This document shows, piece by piece, positions 17,559 through 27,357 of a stretch of 64,000 nucleotides of DNA (the stretch's first letter is position 1; each line of letters opens with the position of its first letter). Under the pieces are notes generated by a model. That model searched no databases. It was given only the letters and a program-made list of their open reading frames with translations, and had not been told where the DNA came from. Source of the DNA: Dehalococcoidia bacterium UBA1328 (GTDB lineage: Bacteria > Chloroflexota > Dehalococcoidia > Lucifugimonadales > Lucifugimonadaceae). The position numbers were made by a program, and so were the translations under genes. The DNA lies in NCBI GenBank assembly GCA_002306815.1, contig DBTA01000036.1, positions 25,490-89,489 on the forward strand. Reading direction: 5' to 3'.

Positions 17559-20129
17559 TTAGCTAGTCAAGCTGTTAATGAACGAATCGCTCTCACGCTC
17601 ACGAAGCGCGACGTTTACCCGCAGCTTCTCAAGTGTTTGCTGCAACGTCAGTTGACCTTGCGGAACCTCGTGATCCTCGAAAAACGCCAGAACGTCATTG
17701 GCCTGATCAGGAGCGCTCAGCGATGTAACACCTGAGAGCATTCGAACGATTGAGTTCGAAGGGAAATCCTTGTTGACCTGCTCCCAGTTGTCCTTGACGA
17801 ACTGCCACGCCTTGAAGCCCTGCTCTTTGTTCCGCATACACACAGCCAGAAGATAAGGCGCATCCTGAGTTCGAATCGTTCCGTCAAGTGTCATTGCCAG
17901 AGTGCGATCCATTTCAGCTTCGCCTGGGAACGCTGAAAGCGCTGACTGGTATCGACGCTCTTCCTGCGGAGTCGACGGATTGTGGTGCTTCTCCATGAAC
18001 ACTTCGTATTGAGCAGAATCGCCCTTGGCGGCGACAACCCCAGTCACAGCCGCTGCAACGTTAGGCTCAACCGAACCAGCGTCGTTCAAGTACGAATCGT
18101 GCAGGTCAACAGAGTTCTTAACTGCGAGTTCGTCGTCACCAACGTTTGCAAGCAACCGAATAAACAGACCACGCAGTTCGAGATCACGTGGGGTATCGCT
18201 GTCGGAAGGCTCCCAGCCAAGTCGATCCAGACCCGGTTGAGCAAGATCGCGAACCACCGCCTTGTACTGGAGTTGAGCCTCTCCATCAACAAGCTTATCG
18301 AGCGAACTCAGGCAGCCGGAAAGGACAGTCCACACATCAAGATCGATCTCAGCCTGAAAGCTGCGTGCGAAGTCGAGGAAGTCCGACGCAGACGTTCGAC
18401 CTGCCATTACCGACGACCATGTGTCATCAACTAAGCCGTATCGTTCGATCGATGAAAGATTCTCGAACATCGTGCTTGAGAGCGATTTAAGCATATCTGA
18501 TGAGTAGCGCGCTCTGAAGAATCCGCTCCCACCGGCATTAGCAGTAGCCCAATCGGCAGGTGCATCAAGATTGATCTCTGCTGATTTCTCTTCCAGCAAG
18601 TATCGAACTTCCTCAACACCTGAGGATGTACCTACCTTCAATACAACTGGTACTGACCATATTGTCGAGTCAGCCGAATCACCTCCGGTGTAGAGGAATC
18701 GATCCTGAGTGAGAGAAATTGTTGAGCCGTCATCGGAAATTGACGCACTAACCAGAGGGTACCCTTTCTGGAAAATCCATGAGTCCATGATTCGGCGGGC
18801 AGGCTGCTGGGTTACATGTTCGATTGCGTCCCACAGGTCGTTTGTTTCGGTGTTTCCGTACTTGTGTTTGTTCAGATAATAGGCAATTCCGTCCTTGAAC
18901 TCTTCTTCGCCGAGGTACTGCTCGAGCATTCGAAGAACCGAACCACCCTTGTCGTAAGTGAGCAGATCAAACATACCTTCAGCATCGACAGGTGAAAGTA
19001 CTTCGAACTCGATCGGTCGAGTGTTAGCGAGTGAATCAACATCGAACGCCATAGATCGTTCGAGACTGAACTGGTTCCAGCGCCCCCAATCAGGGTTGAA
19101 GTTATCGGAGCACATAGTTGCCATGAAAGTGGCGAATGCCTCGTTCAACCAGATTCCGTTCCACCACTCCATAGTTACTAAGTCACCGAACCACATATGA
19201 GCTATCTCGTGAGCAATCACATCGGCAACTCTCAGGAGTTCAGGTTCGGTCGAACGTGACTTGTCGACTAGCAAAAGAACCTCTCGATATGTAATACAAC
19301 CGAGGTTCTCCATTGCACCGAAAGCGAAGTCCGGAACCGCGACCATGTCGAGCTTCTGACCCGGGTACGGTATTCCGTAGTAGTCGTTAAAGAAGCGCAG
19401 TGCGTATGATCCGGCTTCGAGCGCATAGTCAGTCAGGTGCCCTTTACCAATTGGGTGAACGATACGTAGCGGAACTCCATCCACATCGACCGGAGCAGTC
19501 GCCTCGAACGGACCAACAATAAATGCTACGAGATATGTAGACATGACCATGGTGTCTTCAAACACGACCAACTTTCGACCCTCGCCCAGGCTCGTGCTGG
19601 AGATCTCTGGACCGTTTGACACTGCGAACTGGTGCTCTGGAACAACGAGTGTTACGCCGTACGATGCTTTGAATGCCGGTTCGTCAAAACATGGGAACGC
19701 CCGCCGGGCATGAGTGCTTTCAAACTGGGTCGTAGCGATCGTGTGCTCGATACCGTCATCGTCAGTAAATACGGATCGATAGAACCCGACGAGCAGGTCA
19801 TTAAGAATCCCTGTGAATTCGGCGACAATGGTGTACGGACCTGACGAAAGCTCGGAGTCGAACGTGAATGTCGCACGCTCCATATCTTCATCGTGAGCAA
19901 TTTCGGAAGCAGCGGTCTCTCCACCAACGGCGTCTCGCACGACAACCGATGAGATCTGCAAATCGACCGAGTTGATCTGAATATTGTCGGTCGCCTGCCC
20001 AATCTCGACTTCTATTTCTACGTTTCCGGCAAACGTGGCTTCATCGAGATTGGGTTCGAGCGTAATTCGGTAATGAGAGGGGACGACGAACGAGGGTAGA
20101 CGATGTGGATTTGTAGAGGCGTCTGGCAC
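17559..20129 (-). CDS. M1 family zinc aminopeptidase
   Basis: 856 residues, the full length of puromycin-sensitive/ERAP-like M1 aminopeptidases. The N-terminal beta domain carries HYRITLEPNLDEATFAGNVE. The exopeptidase motif GAMEN is near residue 270 (FGAMENLGCITYRE). The zinc site is HEIAHMWFGDLVTMEWW at 307 onward, with the third ligand in NEAFATF at residue 330, giving the family HEXXH-X18-E spacing. A long C-terminal ERAP1-like helical domain completes the protein. There is no signal peptide, so it should trim peptides in the cytoplasm. It ends 7 bases from the FAD-oxidoreductase start and may form one transcript with it. Confidence 0.96.
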   Translation of the reverse strand: MPDASTNPHRLPSFVVPSHYRITLEPNLDEATFAGNVEIEVEIGQATDNIQINSVDLQISSVVVRDAVGGETAASEIAHDEDMERATFTFDSELSSGPYTIVAEFTGILNDLLVGFYRSVFTDDDGIEHTIATTQFESTHARRAFPCFDEPAFKASYGVTLVVPEHQFAVSNGPEISSTSLGEGRKLVVFEDTMVMSTYLVAFIVGPFEATAPVDVDGVPLRIVHPIGKGHLTDYALEAGSYALRFFNDYYGIPYPGQKLDMVAVPDFAFGAMENLGCITYREVLLLVDKSRSTEPELLRVADVIAHEIAHMWFGDLVTMEWWNGIWLNEAFATFMATMCSDNFNPDWGRWNQFSLERSMAFDVDSLANTRPIEFEVLSPVDAEGMFDLLTYDKGGSVLRMLEQYLGEEEFKDGIAYYLNKHKYGNTETNDLWDAIEHVTQQPARRIMDSWIFQKGYPLVSASISDDGSTISLTQDRFLYTGGDSADSTIWSVPVVLKVGTSSGVEEVRYLLEEKSAEINLDAPADWATANAGGSGFFRARYSSDMLKSLSSTMFENLSSIERYGLVDDTWSSVMAGRTSASDFLDFARSFQAEIDLDVWTVLSGCLSSLDKLVDGEAQLQYKAVVRDLAQPGLDRLGWEPSDSDTPRDLELRGLFIRLLANVGDDELAVKNSVDLHDSYLNDAGSVEPNVAAAVTGVVAAKGDSAQYEVFMEKHHNPSTPQEERRYQSALSAFPGEAEMDRTLAMTLDGTIRTQDAPYLLAVCMRNKEQGFKAWQFVKDNWEQVNKDFPSNSIVRMLSGVTSLSAPDQANDVLAFFEDHEVPQGQLTLQQTLEKLRVNVALRERESDSFINSLTS

Positions 20130-20241
20130 GATTCACTCCAGTTCAATAAAACGTATCTTAGGAGCGTATAGCGCCAGCCTCGCTATCGCTAGAGGTCGCG
20201 AATAATCAAATCCAAACTTCGCTGCTCACAAATTTGAAAGC

Positions 20242-21396
20242 CTAAACCGAGTATCCGACCGATCCATCTTCTCGCATTGGAATCAGCTGGAGATTGCGAG
20301 GTTCGTAAGGCTGCGACCGATAGCCATCTACTTCAAGATCAATACCAATGCCCACGGAATCAGGAACGGGTATGTATCCGCCTTCCCTTTTCCAGGCGGT
20401 GTTAAACATCGCGTTGAACGGTTGTTCGTCTTCTCGAGACCATTCCTGTGTGAGGAAGTTAGGAATGCTGGCGTCGATCGAACATGCGGCGGCCGTTATC
20501 ACCGGGCCGAGGAAATTGTGGGTAACAAGAGCCGAGTGATACGACTCTGCAATTCCGGCAATTTTCTTCACAGACGTAATACCACCGGCGAGACCTACAT
20601 CTGGACGAGCGTACTGGCTTCCGCCAGCTTCGAACATTTCTCGGAACTCCCAGATCGAATGCATTCGCTCACCGTTAGCCAGTGGCAAAGTCGTTCGCTG
20701 GGCTACTTCGGCTTGTGATTTGATCGAGTCAATCTGAACAGGATCTTCATAGAACATCGGCTGGAACTCGACCAGTTGTTCGGCAAGCGCAATGGCCACC
20801 ATCGGAGTGAGTTTGCGGTGAATTTCTAGGATGATGTCGACGTCGAGACCCGCGCCTTCTCGCATTGCCGCGACGTTTTCTCGAGTGTCGTGAATGAGAC
20901 GTGGAAGGGTCATCGACTGGAATCCGTCCGGAAGCGGATCGGTCTTAATTGCCGTGAATCCTTCTTCGGTGGCATCTCGAGCGTTCAACATAAGGCCTTG
21001 GGCGGTCGTGCCTTGATCTGCCGCATCTGGACGTATTCCACCCATCAATAAGTGCAAACGAATCTTATCGCGAGTCTTACCGCCAAGAAGTTGCCAAACT
21101 GGTGCACCTAACGACTTGCCCTTGATGTCCCACAAGGCGATATCGATTGCGCTTACCGCACCTGAAACCACAGAACCGCGGAACGGTCCCATTCGATACA
21201 TGTACTGCCAGTGATGTTCGATATCGAGTGGATCTTTGCCAACAAGATAGTCAGCGAACTTTTTTACAACTGCGTCTGTAGCTTCCAGGTAACCCCAGCA
21301 AGCCGACTGCCCGACACCAACCAGTCCCGTATCTGTAATTATCCGGACGATCTGGCTGCTTCCGGCAAGTCTAGATTCGACTCGTTCTATTTTCAT
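20242..21396 (-). CDS. Mandelate racemase/enolase-superfamily protein (sugar-acid dehydratase-like)
   Basis: 384 residues. The N-terminal capping domain ends with SAIDIALWDIKGKSLGAPVWQLLGG, the superfamily signature. In the barrel, the three Mg ligands are the Asp/Glu in IILEIHRKLTP, the Glu in FYEDPVQID and the Glu in LANGERMHS. A His in LVTHNFLGP is placed like the general base or acid of mannonate/galactonate dehydratases. The E-I-H at ligand one with the later T-H-N-x-x-G-P resembles the D-mannonate or D-galactonate dehydratase groups, so an acid-sugar dehydratase is the likeliest role. The specific substrate is not readable from sequence. It lies between the M1 peptidase and a HAD phosphatase on the same strand. 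Confidence 0.88.
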   Translation of the reverse strand: MKIERVESRLAGSSQIVRIITDTGLVGVGQSACWGYLEATDAVVKKFADYLVGKDPLDIEHHWQYMYRMGPFRGSVVSGAVSAIDIALWDIKGKSLGAPVWQLLGGKTRDKIRLHLLMGGIRPDAADQGTTAQGLMLNARDATEEGFTAIKTDPLPDGFQSMTLPRLIHDTRENVAAMREGAGLDVDIILEIHRKLTPMVAIALAEQLVEFQPMFYEDPVQIDSIKSQAEVAQRTTLPLANGERMHSIWEFREMFEAGGSQYARPDVGLAGGITSVKKIAGIAESYHSALVTHNFLGPVITAAACSIDASIPNFLTQEWSREDEQPFNAMFNTAWKREGGYIPVPDSVGIGIDLEVDGYRSQPYEPRNLQLIPMREDGSVGYSV

Positions 21397-21482
21397 TTCA
21401 AATAGCTTTCTGAGCGTTTGTGAACTGTTGGCTTCGCCTACGGTACGGTTCTTACACTAACTTACGATGATGATAATACGCA

Positions 21483-22202
21483 TTATTCGGCGTTCATCTC
21501 GGCAATTATGGATATTGTTGACGCCATATCTGTAGCTCTGGGGTGAGTTACGTAGTTAAGGTGGCCGTTGAAACGGTCGATCAATACCGGGTTTATTCCA
21601 ACTGCGACCGCCCCTTGAATATCCGATTCCAATTGGTCGCCGACAACCACCGCCTCTGAAGCAGTTACTTCCGCTTTCTCAAGTGCAACTTTGAAAATGT
21701 ATGAATCGGGCTTTTCAACTCCGGTTTCGCCAGATGTGACAGCGAAATCCAAGTGCCCTGTTAGGCCCATTTCCTCACAGAGTCGGTCGCTGGTCGAATT
21801 CATGTTCGAAATTACCCCAACGACAAATCCTGAGCCACGCAACCGCGCCAAGCCGTCTATAACGTCCGGGAAAAGAACAATCCGGTACTCCTGCTTGCGT
21901 ACCTCAGCCCAGATCTCACCCGCAAGAGTCAGATCAACCTCGTGACCTGCACCCTGAAGGACAAGTTGTTCGTACCGTGAAAAAAACGTCCATTGTTCGT
22001 TGCCGTTCATTTTTCGAATTGGCTTTGTCGAGTTTTGGCGCGTCATGAACTCGTCGGCAAGGTGATAACCGGCATCGACACCATCTCGGTTAACATCCAG
22101 TCCAAACTTCGAAGCCGCCTGTTGCTGGATCTGCTCGCGAGGTGGGTCAAACCCCGCCAGCGTCCCATACATGTCAAATAAAACGGCTTTTATACGCGGC
22201 AT
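21483..22202 (-). CDS. HAD-superfamily hydrolase
   Basis: 239 residues. All four HAD motifs are present: I is VLFDMYGTL with the nucleophilic Asp and acid/base Asp position replaced by Tyr-Gly context (D-M-Y-G-T); II is VGVISNMNS; III is the Lys of GVEKPDSYIF; IV is VVVGDQLESDIQGA. The helical cap between I and II fits subfamily IA (phosphoglycolate phosphatase/haloacid dehalogenase-like). In motif I the second Asp of D-x-D is Tyr. That is seen in dehalogenases and some phosphonatases, so a phosphatase role is not certain. The ATG at 22202 is 16 bases past the stop of the comF relic. Confidence 0.85.
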   Translation of the reverse strand: MPRIKAVLFDMYGTLAGFDPPREQIQQQAASKFGLDVNRDGVDAGYHLADEFMTRQNSTKPIRKMNGNEQWTFFSRYEQLVLQGAGHEVDLTLAGEIWAEVRKQEYRIVLFPDVIDGLARLRGSGFVVGVISNMNSTSDRLCEEMGLTGHLDFAVTSGETGVEKPDSYIFKVALEKAEVTASEAVVVGDQLESDIQGAVAVGINPVLIDRFNGHLNYVTHPRATDMASTISIIAEMNAE

Positions 22203-22218
22203 TCGTTTCTCATTTCAT

Positions 22219-22688
22219 CTAACCGATCGGTTGAACTTCAAGCACAGCGGCGCCAACCCATACAGCACCTGCTTGCTTAAGCGATACTGCCGCATAATCG
22301 ATCGTAATTCCCGTAGTGAACACATCATCAATGAGTAGCACTCGTTTTCCAGTCAAAGTGTTCTCATGGTTAGTAACCACGTTGAATACGCCTTGCACCG
22401 CTCTTTTTTGACAGCCGGGCTAGATTGCTCGGACTGTGCATCTGTCGCGACTGTCCTGACTGTGGTTTTCGGCGCAATCCCCATACTTAACTATTTCACC
22501 AATCCTCGAGCTGTTAGATCAGATTGATTGAATCCACGAGATCGCAGTTTGGACTTGTGCCGTGAAATCTGAACAATCAAAACAGTAAATGCCTTGTTGA
22601 GGGCTTCGATATCAAATATTTCTGCGAGAGTTCCGCCCAGAGCTTGAACATCATCGAATTTTAAAGTTCTTGTCGCAATCCCAACTGG
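22219..22688 (-). pseudogene. comF: comF-like phosphoribosyltransferase relic
   Basis: No intact ORF exists, but the minus strand reads as a decayed ComF. From 22688: RTLKFDDVQALGGTLAEIF, then KLRSRGFNQSDLTARGLVK, the ComF RGFNQ block. A TAG at 22491-22493 interrupts it. After that comes VATDAQSEQSSPAVKKER, followed by a one-base frameshift near 22396-22402 to VQGVFNVV and TGKRVLLIDDVFTTGIT, the PRPP-binding loop. It ends at a stop at 22219. The N-terminal zinc-finger half is missing. ComF proteins assist natural DNA uptake, so this suggests loss of that function or of one paralogue. At least two independent lesions make a sequencing error an unlikely explanation. Confidence 0.8.
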
Positions 22689-22725
22689 CTAAGCATGCAA
22701 GAAGGAGACGTAAAGTCGATTAGCC

Positions 22726-25700
22726 TTAAGGCGTGTACTCATAAATCACCACAGGCGTCTCTAGACCATCAGCTATCATCGCCTCTGTTGGATACACCTT
22801 AACAAGCCCGTCTGTAGCCATTCGATCGAACTTCTTCAGTCCCTGCTCAAGGTACTTCGCCTGCTCCAACTCACCAACGTATACGTATTTCACGTTGTAT
22901 TTATCAAGAACCTCAAGTGCATCGCGCCGCAGAGTAGAAGTAAAGAACTGATCAACCTCATCTCTTCTCTTCGAAACGGTGTAGGCGTATTCAACACGCT
23001 GTTGTCGTTGATGCCAATCCCAACCAATAACTGCTGGAAGTCCCGTGTAAATAGAAACCCGGTTGCCCCATCGATACTGGTCGCTTAGACCCTCGATAAT
23101 TACGGGGGAACCTTCGACGTTCTCCTGCATCCAAGTGATGGCGTCGTAGTCATGTTTGAGAGTAAGTTGACCTTCGTGGTCGTTGTATGTCACCGACCCC
23201 ATGTACGCCATGCCGTCCAACGCGAGTCCGCTGTGCCCGAATCGTTCGGCATTCCGATCACGGGTTCCGAGAATCGGGTAAACCATCGCCCCAACGATCA
23301 ACACCGCAAGCGCAGTTAGCCAAACCCCACGAGCCGGTCCCAGTTTCGAGAGCGAAAGTTTTCCGGCGCCTGCGAGAAACCATAGGAAGTACGCCGAAGC
23401 CATTCCTAGTAGCACCCATGCTTGCAAATAGAACTTGAATACGGTGTTCATACGCCCAATGTCGTCTTTGACGGTGAACATATCGACCCCAGCAGCGATT
23501 GCCATTGCCATCACGACCATACCAACGGCTACGAACATGTACCTCGCTTCCGCCAATCCTGAACGAATTGCTGTGAAACCAGCACCAAGTGTCGAAGCAC
23601 CTACGATCACTGCGAAAGCAATCGTGGCGTAGCCCGTAAGTGCCAGAGCCGCGACTCCTGCCATCACTAAAACCAGGACAATTTTCCATCCCCACGCGGA
23701 AATGCCCGACCCGGGTGCAGGTCCACTTCTAAGAACGGCGAGTGATTCACCGAGTCGTTCTCGCCAAACGTAGACAAGCCAGCTGATCACGACGAATAGG
23801 AAAATTGAGTGGATGACGAGGTATCGCCACAGGATCGTGGTGAACTCGCTTCGAAGCACTCCATTGTTGAACAGTTCAAAATTCGAGTGGAACGGCAAAT
23901 ATACAACGTGACCGACCGCCAACACGAATCCAGCTGAGATACCTCCGAGGAACAGTCGTTCGAAGATGGATTTGTCGGTTACGAGCAACTGACCGATCAC
24001 GAGAAATCCGCCTGCCATCAAGAGTTGAGTCGGAAAGTCCCAGGCGTTGATAGTCCTCAATGAACCCAGCAACACACCCAAGATAAATAACCCGCTCAAC
24101 GTCTCCAAGGCTGGGCGTTTCCTTCCGATACGCAAGAACACCGCGATTGTTGCAGCGAGAGCAGCGATCGCGATTGGAATCGCGATCAAATGGGCGTGGA
24201 GATCTGCGAAAAGGAAAGTGAAGAACGGGAATTCGGTGATCTCATTACCAGGGGATCCTGGCTCCATCATTCTCGAGCTCCGCCAGAAGTCGAAGAAGCC
24301 AAACGGCTCGTCCAGAAACAGCGTTCGACCAACACCGGCGAGCACTTGAAGAAGACCGTCGATATTCCCTGCTATCGAAACGAAAACAATTGCTAGCAGA
24401 CCTGCAGCAACCGGCGAATTCTTCGACCATGGTGGGATTTGTCGAGCCCGAAGTGTCATTTCGGCAAGTCCATGAACAAACGCGTAAACCCCAGCGATGG
24501 TCAGCATGAACAGCAGTGGTACGGCGAGGTTGTAAGCGACAGAGGGAACGATTCCGGTGAATCGGATCAGCGTGGCGATCATGAACTGTCCGAAATAGTA
24601 GTAGTTCAAATATCCGCCAGCATGCCATGGGTCATATGGTGGGATCGTGGCGCTCTTCACTACGGCGTTCAGGTAGGCGAAGTCCATCGGTTTTTCGCCA
24701 CCCTTCCAAGGGTGCCAAAGGTCGGGATTAGCTGCACGTATTAGCAAAAGAGCTGAAAATCCGACCAACAGTAGAAGTTCAAGCCTCAAGAATCGCTTTT
24801 GGTTTAATGTCAGGTGATTCAAGAGATCTTTTCCGGTCGCTCGGACAAAACCAAACGAGACTACGGCAAGCACGGCTAAAGCCAGCAGCACCGCGCCAAA
24901 GCTGAACTCAAGGATCCCTGCGCTCACAATTAGCCACGCCGTTGTCGAAACAAGCAAGAGCCCTAGCGGCTTGGCGAACAAATACCCGCGATCCGGCCAC
25001 GGTCGAAACACGACGAACGCGATTGGTAGCACAACCAGCGCAAACAGTTGCGCAGCCAGATACCAGACCACCGGCGTTAGCCAGTCCGGCAACCACCTCA
25101 GGAACGTGATCGACCTCCAGGTACCGCCACTCTGTTGAATCTTGGCTGCTTCGTCGGAAAGTAATAGTCCAACTTCGGCACGCCTGAAGTCGATGAGTGC
25201 CTCGCTCGATGCACCTATTTGGGTTTTCAGCAGTCGGTCTGAGTGTTGATCGACGTTTTTGAAGATGAAAGTTTGCGGGTGCTCGTAAACGGAGAAACTT
25301 TCATCTGCCCAACCAAAACTGGCGGTAATAGTCCCGTCTGATGGTCTCTCAAACCCCGCAGGGGGGCCGAATTCGAGTCGAGCGAACGGATCTTCGTAGT
25401 AGTCGACGCCCAGCCCGCCAATATGTCGTCCCTCGGCGTGGACAAGCTCGAACCCGAGTTCACCCTTGAACATCTTCTCGTAGAACGTTGTTGTGACCGG
25501 GTAACGCTCTGGCAATCGCGGGATCGTTGCATACAAACGATTGCTCAGTAAAACAAAATAATCAGCGTCCGATATCAACGTAGCCAGCTGATCGAATTTC
25601 CTTGTGCTCTCGTCGTTGTATAGCTCTGCCCGTTCGTGCATATCGAGCCAAACCACGTTCGGAATGCCCTCTTCCCAATGCTCCTGAACAACCTTGTCGC

Positions 25701-27138
25701 CCAAGTCGGCGTTGTTCTCAAGCCACTCTGAAACGCCGTTGAGCGGATGCTGCCCGGCGTACACGTTCATGAACGAGAACGAATAGTGCGCGGTGAAAAA
25801 CAGTACTATTGCTATAGGCAACGCCTGTAACCAGCGTCGATCCGGTTGTAGCGACTTGATGATTTCGAACAGCCACCAGAGCATGCGAGACCCGTAAAGA
25901 ATCAGGAACGGTGTGATAGGCAGCATGTACCGCATGAACTTTACGTCGAACCATCCAGTGATCAGCAGGTAAGGGATCACCCATGCAAGGATGACAAGGT
26001 CAGCCTTACGTTGCGCCAGAATCCCAGCTACCACCGACGCGAGCAGCCCAAGCCATACCGTTACGCCCAGAATCGGACCTAATCCCCAGGTACCTAGCTG
26101 AACGATTTGGTAAACGTACTTCGAGGTGTCTTCATACTGCCTTGTGAATGGAAAGTCGACTTCTCGACGCACCATTTCGCCCTGTGTGGAAATGTTGTCG
26201 ATATAGGTCTTCAAATCTAGGAACATGTACGGCTGCGTTACAACAAGCACCGCAAGTACCACTACACCGGCAACCACGACGTTGCGTAAAGCGATTCCAC
26301 GCCGCATTGCAATATCCATGACGCTGAGTCCACCCGCGTTGTATCGATCGCCAGACCGGGAGGTTGCGTATATCAAGTGGGCGAAAACGAGCGCTACCGC
26401 CAACGGAAGAACCGAGAATTTGGTTGCCACCGCGCAGCCGAACATCACTGCGGCAATAACCGAATCGCGCCTTCGACCGTACTCGGCGACACGAATCGAG
26501 TAGTAGATCGTCCCGACAATGAACGTCGTCATGAACGTATCGACTGCGAAGAAATGACTCAGCTGTATTTGCTGAACGGCGATCGCCGAGAACAGTGCGG
26601 CAAGCAGACCAACTCGATTGTTGAATACTGATCGTCCGATCTGAAACACCAACCAAACGGTCGCGAGGTCAGACAATGCAGATAAAGCTCTTCCCGCGTA
26701 ACGAAGATCGAACAGGCTCATCCACTTGTAAGGAGCTACAGCGTAGTGAACGATCTTTAGAGCGTAGTGCGGCAGGCTGCCCCAGTTGAACGAGCCTGGA
26801 TTTAGCGTGCTGGCTTCTGGATCGGTCAGATCAGCCCACTCATCGCCTTCTGGAAATTGCAGATCGTAAACCTGAGAAAGGAACGCTCGCTCGTCGGGAT
26901 GAAATAGACCGCCCTGGTCCCAGTTGATCCCGTACAACCTAAGTCCGATAGCAAGAAGAATAATCAGAGCAAGAAGTATTCGCGTGGGGACGCGACGAAC
27001 TGACGATCTTTTATCGCTTGCGACCGAATGGGTTGATTTTTCATTTTCCGGCGTCGGCGCAGCGGCTGTGCCGCCTATTTCCGGATTCGATGCAGGAGCT
27101 GCCTGCTGACCAGACCCTGCACTCTGAGCTTTTTGCAT
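22726..27138 (-). CDS. Giant fused membrane protein: PMT-type glycosyltransferase plus YYY/DUF2298 domain
   Basis: 1470 residues with more than 20 hydrophobic helices. The N-terminal half is a GT-C/PMT-like mannosyltransferase. After a cytoplasmic tail of about 45 polar residues and the first TM come GLRLYGINWDQGGLFHPDE, whose acidic residues after TM1 are the usual GT-C catalytic loop, and further helices to about residue 560. The C-terminal half matches the Chlor_Arch_YYY (DUF2298) family: HPWKGGEKPMDFAYLNAVVK, WHAGGYLNYYYFGQFM, FADLHAHLIAIPI, and a C-terminal soluble segment with RWGNRVSIYTGLPAVIGWDWHQRQQR. That family is known mainly from Chloroflexi and Archaea. It is likely a lipid-linked sugar transferase for surface glycans; the donor and acceptor are unknown. 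It lies directly upstream of the comF relic. Confidence 0.9.
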   Translation of the reverse strand: MQKAQSAGSGQQAAPASNPEIGGTAAAPTPENEKSTHSVASDKRSSVRRVPTRILLALIILLAIGLRLYGINWDQGGLFHPDERAFLSQVYDLQFPEGDEWADLTDPEASTLNPGSFNWGSLPHYALKIVHYAVAPYKWMSLFDLRYAGRALSALSDLATVWLVFQIGRSVFNNRVGLLAALFSAIAVQQIQLSHFFAVDTFMTTFIVGTIYYSIRVAEYGRRRDSVIAAVMFGCAVATKFSVLPLAVALVFAHLIYATSRSGDRYNAGGLSVMDIAMRRGIALRNVVVAGVVVLAVLVVTQPYMFLDLKTYIDNISTQGEMVRREVDFPFTRQYEDTSKYVYQIVQLGTWGLGPILGVTVWLGLLASVVAGILAQRKADLVILAWVIPYLLITGWFDVKFMRYMLPITPFLILYGSRMLWWLFEIIKSLQPDRRWLQALPIAIVLFFTAHYSFSFMNVYAGQHPLNGVSEWLENNADLGDKVVQEHWEEGIPNVVWLDMHERAELYNDESTRKFDQLATLISDADYFVLLSNRLYATIPRLPERYPVTTTFYEKMFKGELGFELVHAEGRHIGGLGVDYYEDPFARLEFGPPAGFERPSDGTITASFGWADESFSVYEHPQTFIFKNVDQHSDRLLKTQIGASSEALIDFRRAEVGLLLSDEAAKIQQSGGTWRSITFLRWLPDWLTPVVWYLAAQLFALVVLPIAFVVFRPWPDRGYLFAKPLGLLLVSTTAWLIVSAGILEFSFGAVLLALAVLAVVSFGFVRATGKDLLNHLTLNQKRFLRLELLLLVGFSALLLIRAANPDLWHPWKGGEKPMDFAYLNAVVKSATIPPYDPWHAGGYLNYYYFGQFMIATLIRFTGIVPSVAYNLAVPLLFMLTIAGVYAFVHGLAEMTLRARQIPPWSKNSPVAAGLLAIVFVSIAGNIDGLLQVLAGVGRTLFLDEPFGFFDFWRSSRMMEPGSPGNEITEFPFFTFLFADLHAHLIAIPIAIAALAATIAVFLRIGRKRPALETLSGLFILGVLLGSLRTINAWDFPTQLLMAGGFLVIGQLLVTDKSIFERLFLGGISAGFVLAVGHVVYLPFHSNFELFNNGVLRSEFTTILWRYLVIHSIFLFVVISWLVYVWRERLGESLAVLRSGPAPGSGISAWGWKIVLVLVMAGVAALALTGYATIAFAVIVGASTLGAGFTAIRSGLAEARYMFVAVGMVVMAMAIAAGVDMFTVKDDIGRMNTVFKFYLQAWVLLGMASAYFLWFLAGAGKLSLSKLGPARGVWLTALAVLIVGAMVYPILGTRDRNAERFGHSGLALDGMAYMGSVTYNDHEGQLTLKHDYDAITWMQENVEGSPVIIEGLSDQYRWGNRVSIYTGLPAVIGWDWHQRQQRVEYAYTVSKRRDEVDQFFTSTLRRDALEVLDKYNVKYVYVGELEQAKYLEQGLKKFDRMATDGLVKVYPTEAMIADGLETPVVIYEYTP

Positions 27139-27257
27139 GACGAGGAATTCTATCGGTGCGACCTGACCGGGCGCAGCAGATTCTGTTGTTCTCTGTACGT
27201 CAACAATCTAAATAACGACTCATGAGAGTCTAAACCGACGGTATCTAACGTATATGT

Positions 27258-27286
27258 TTGACCGTCGACTATCCCACATCTACGCT
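27258..27286 (+). promoter_or_regulatory. Candidate promoter of the M16 peptidase
   Basis: TTGACC (27258-27263), a 17-base spacer and TACGCT (27281-27286) point to a start near 27293. This excludes a TTG at 27286 as the start of the M16 gene and favours TTG at 27358. Confidence 0.5.
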
Positions 27287-27357
27287 TGATTCCTGCGTTC
27301 ACAAAATGTGGAACATGCACGAAAATCACTCTGCCGAACGAAAGCAACAGAACTCAC

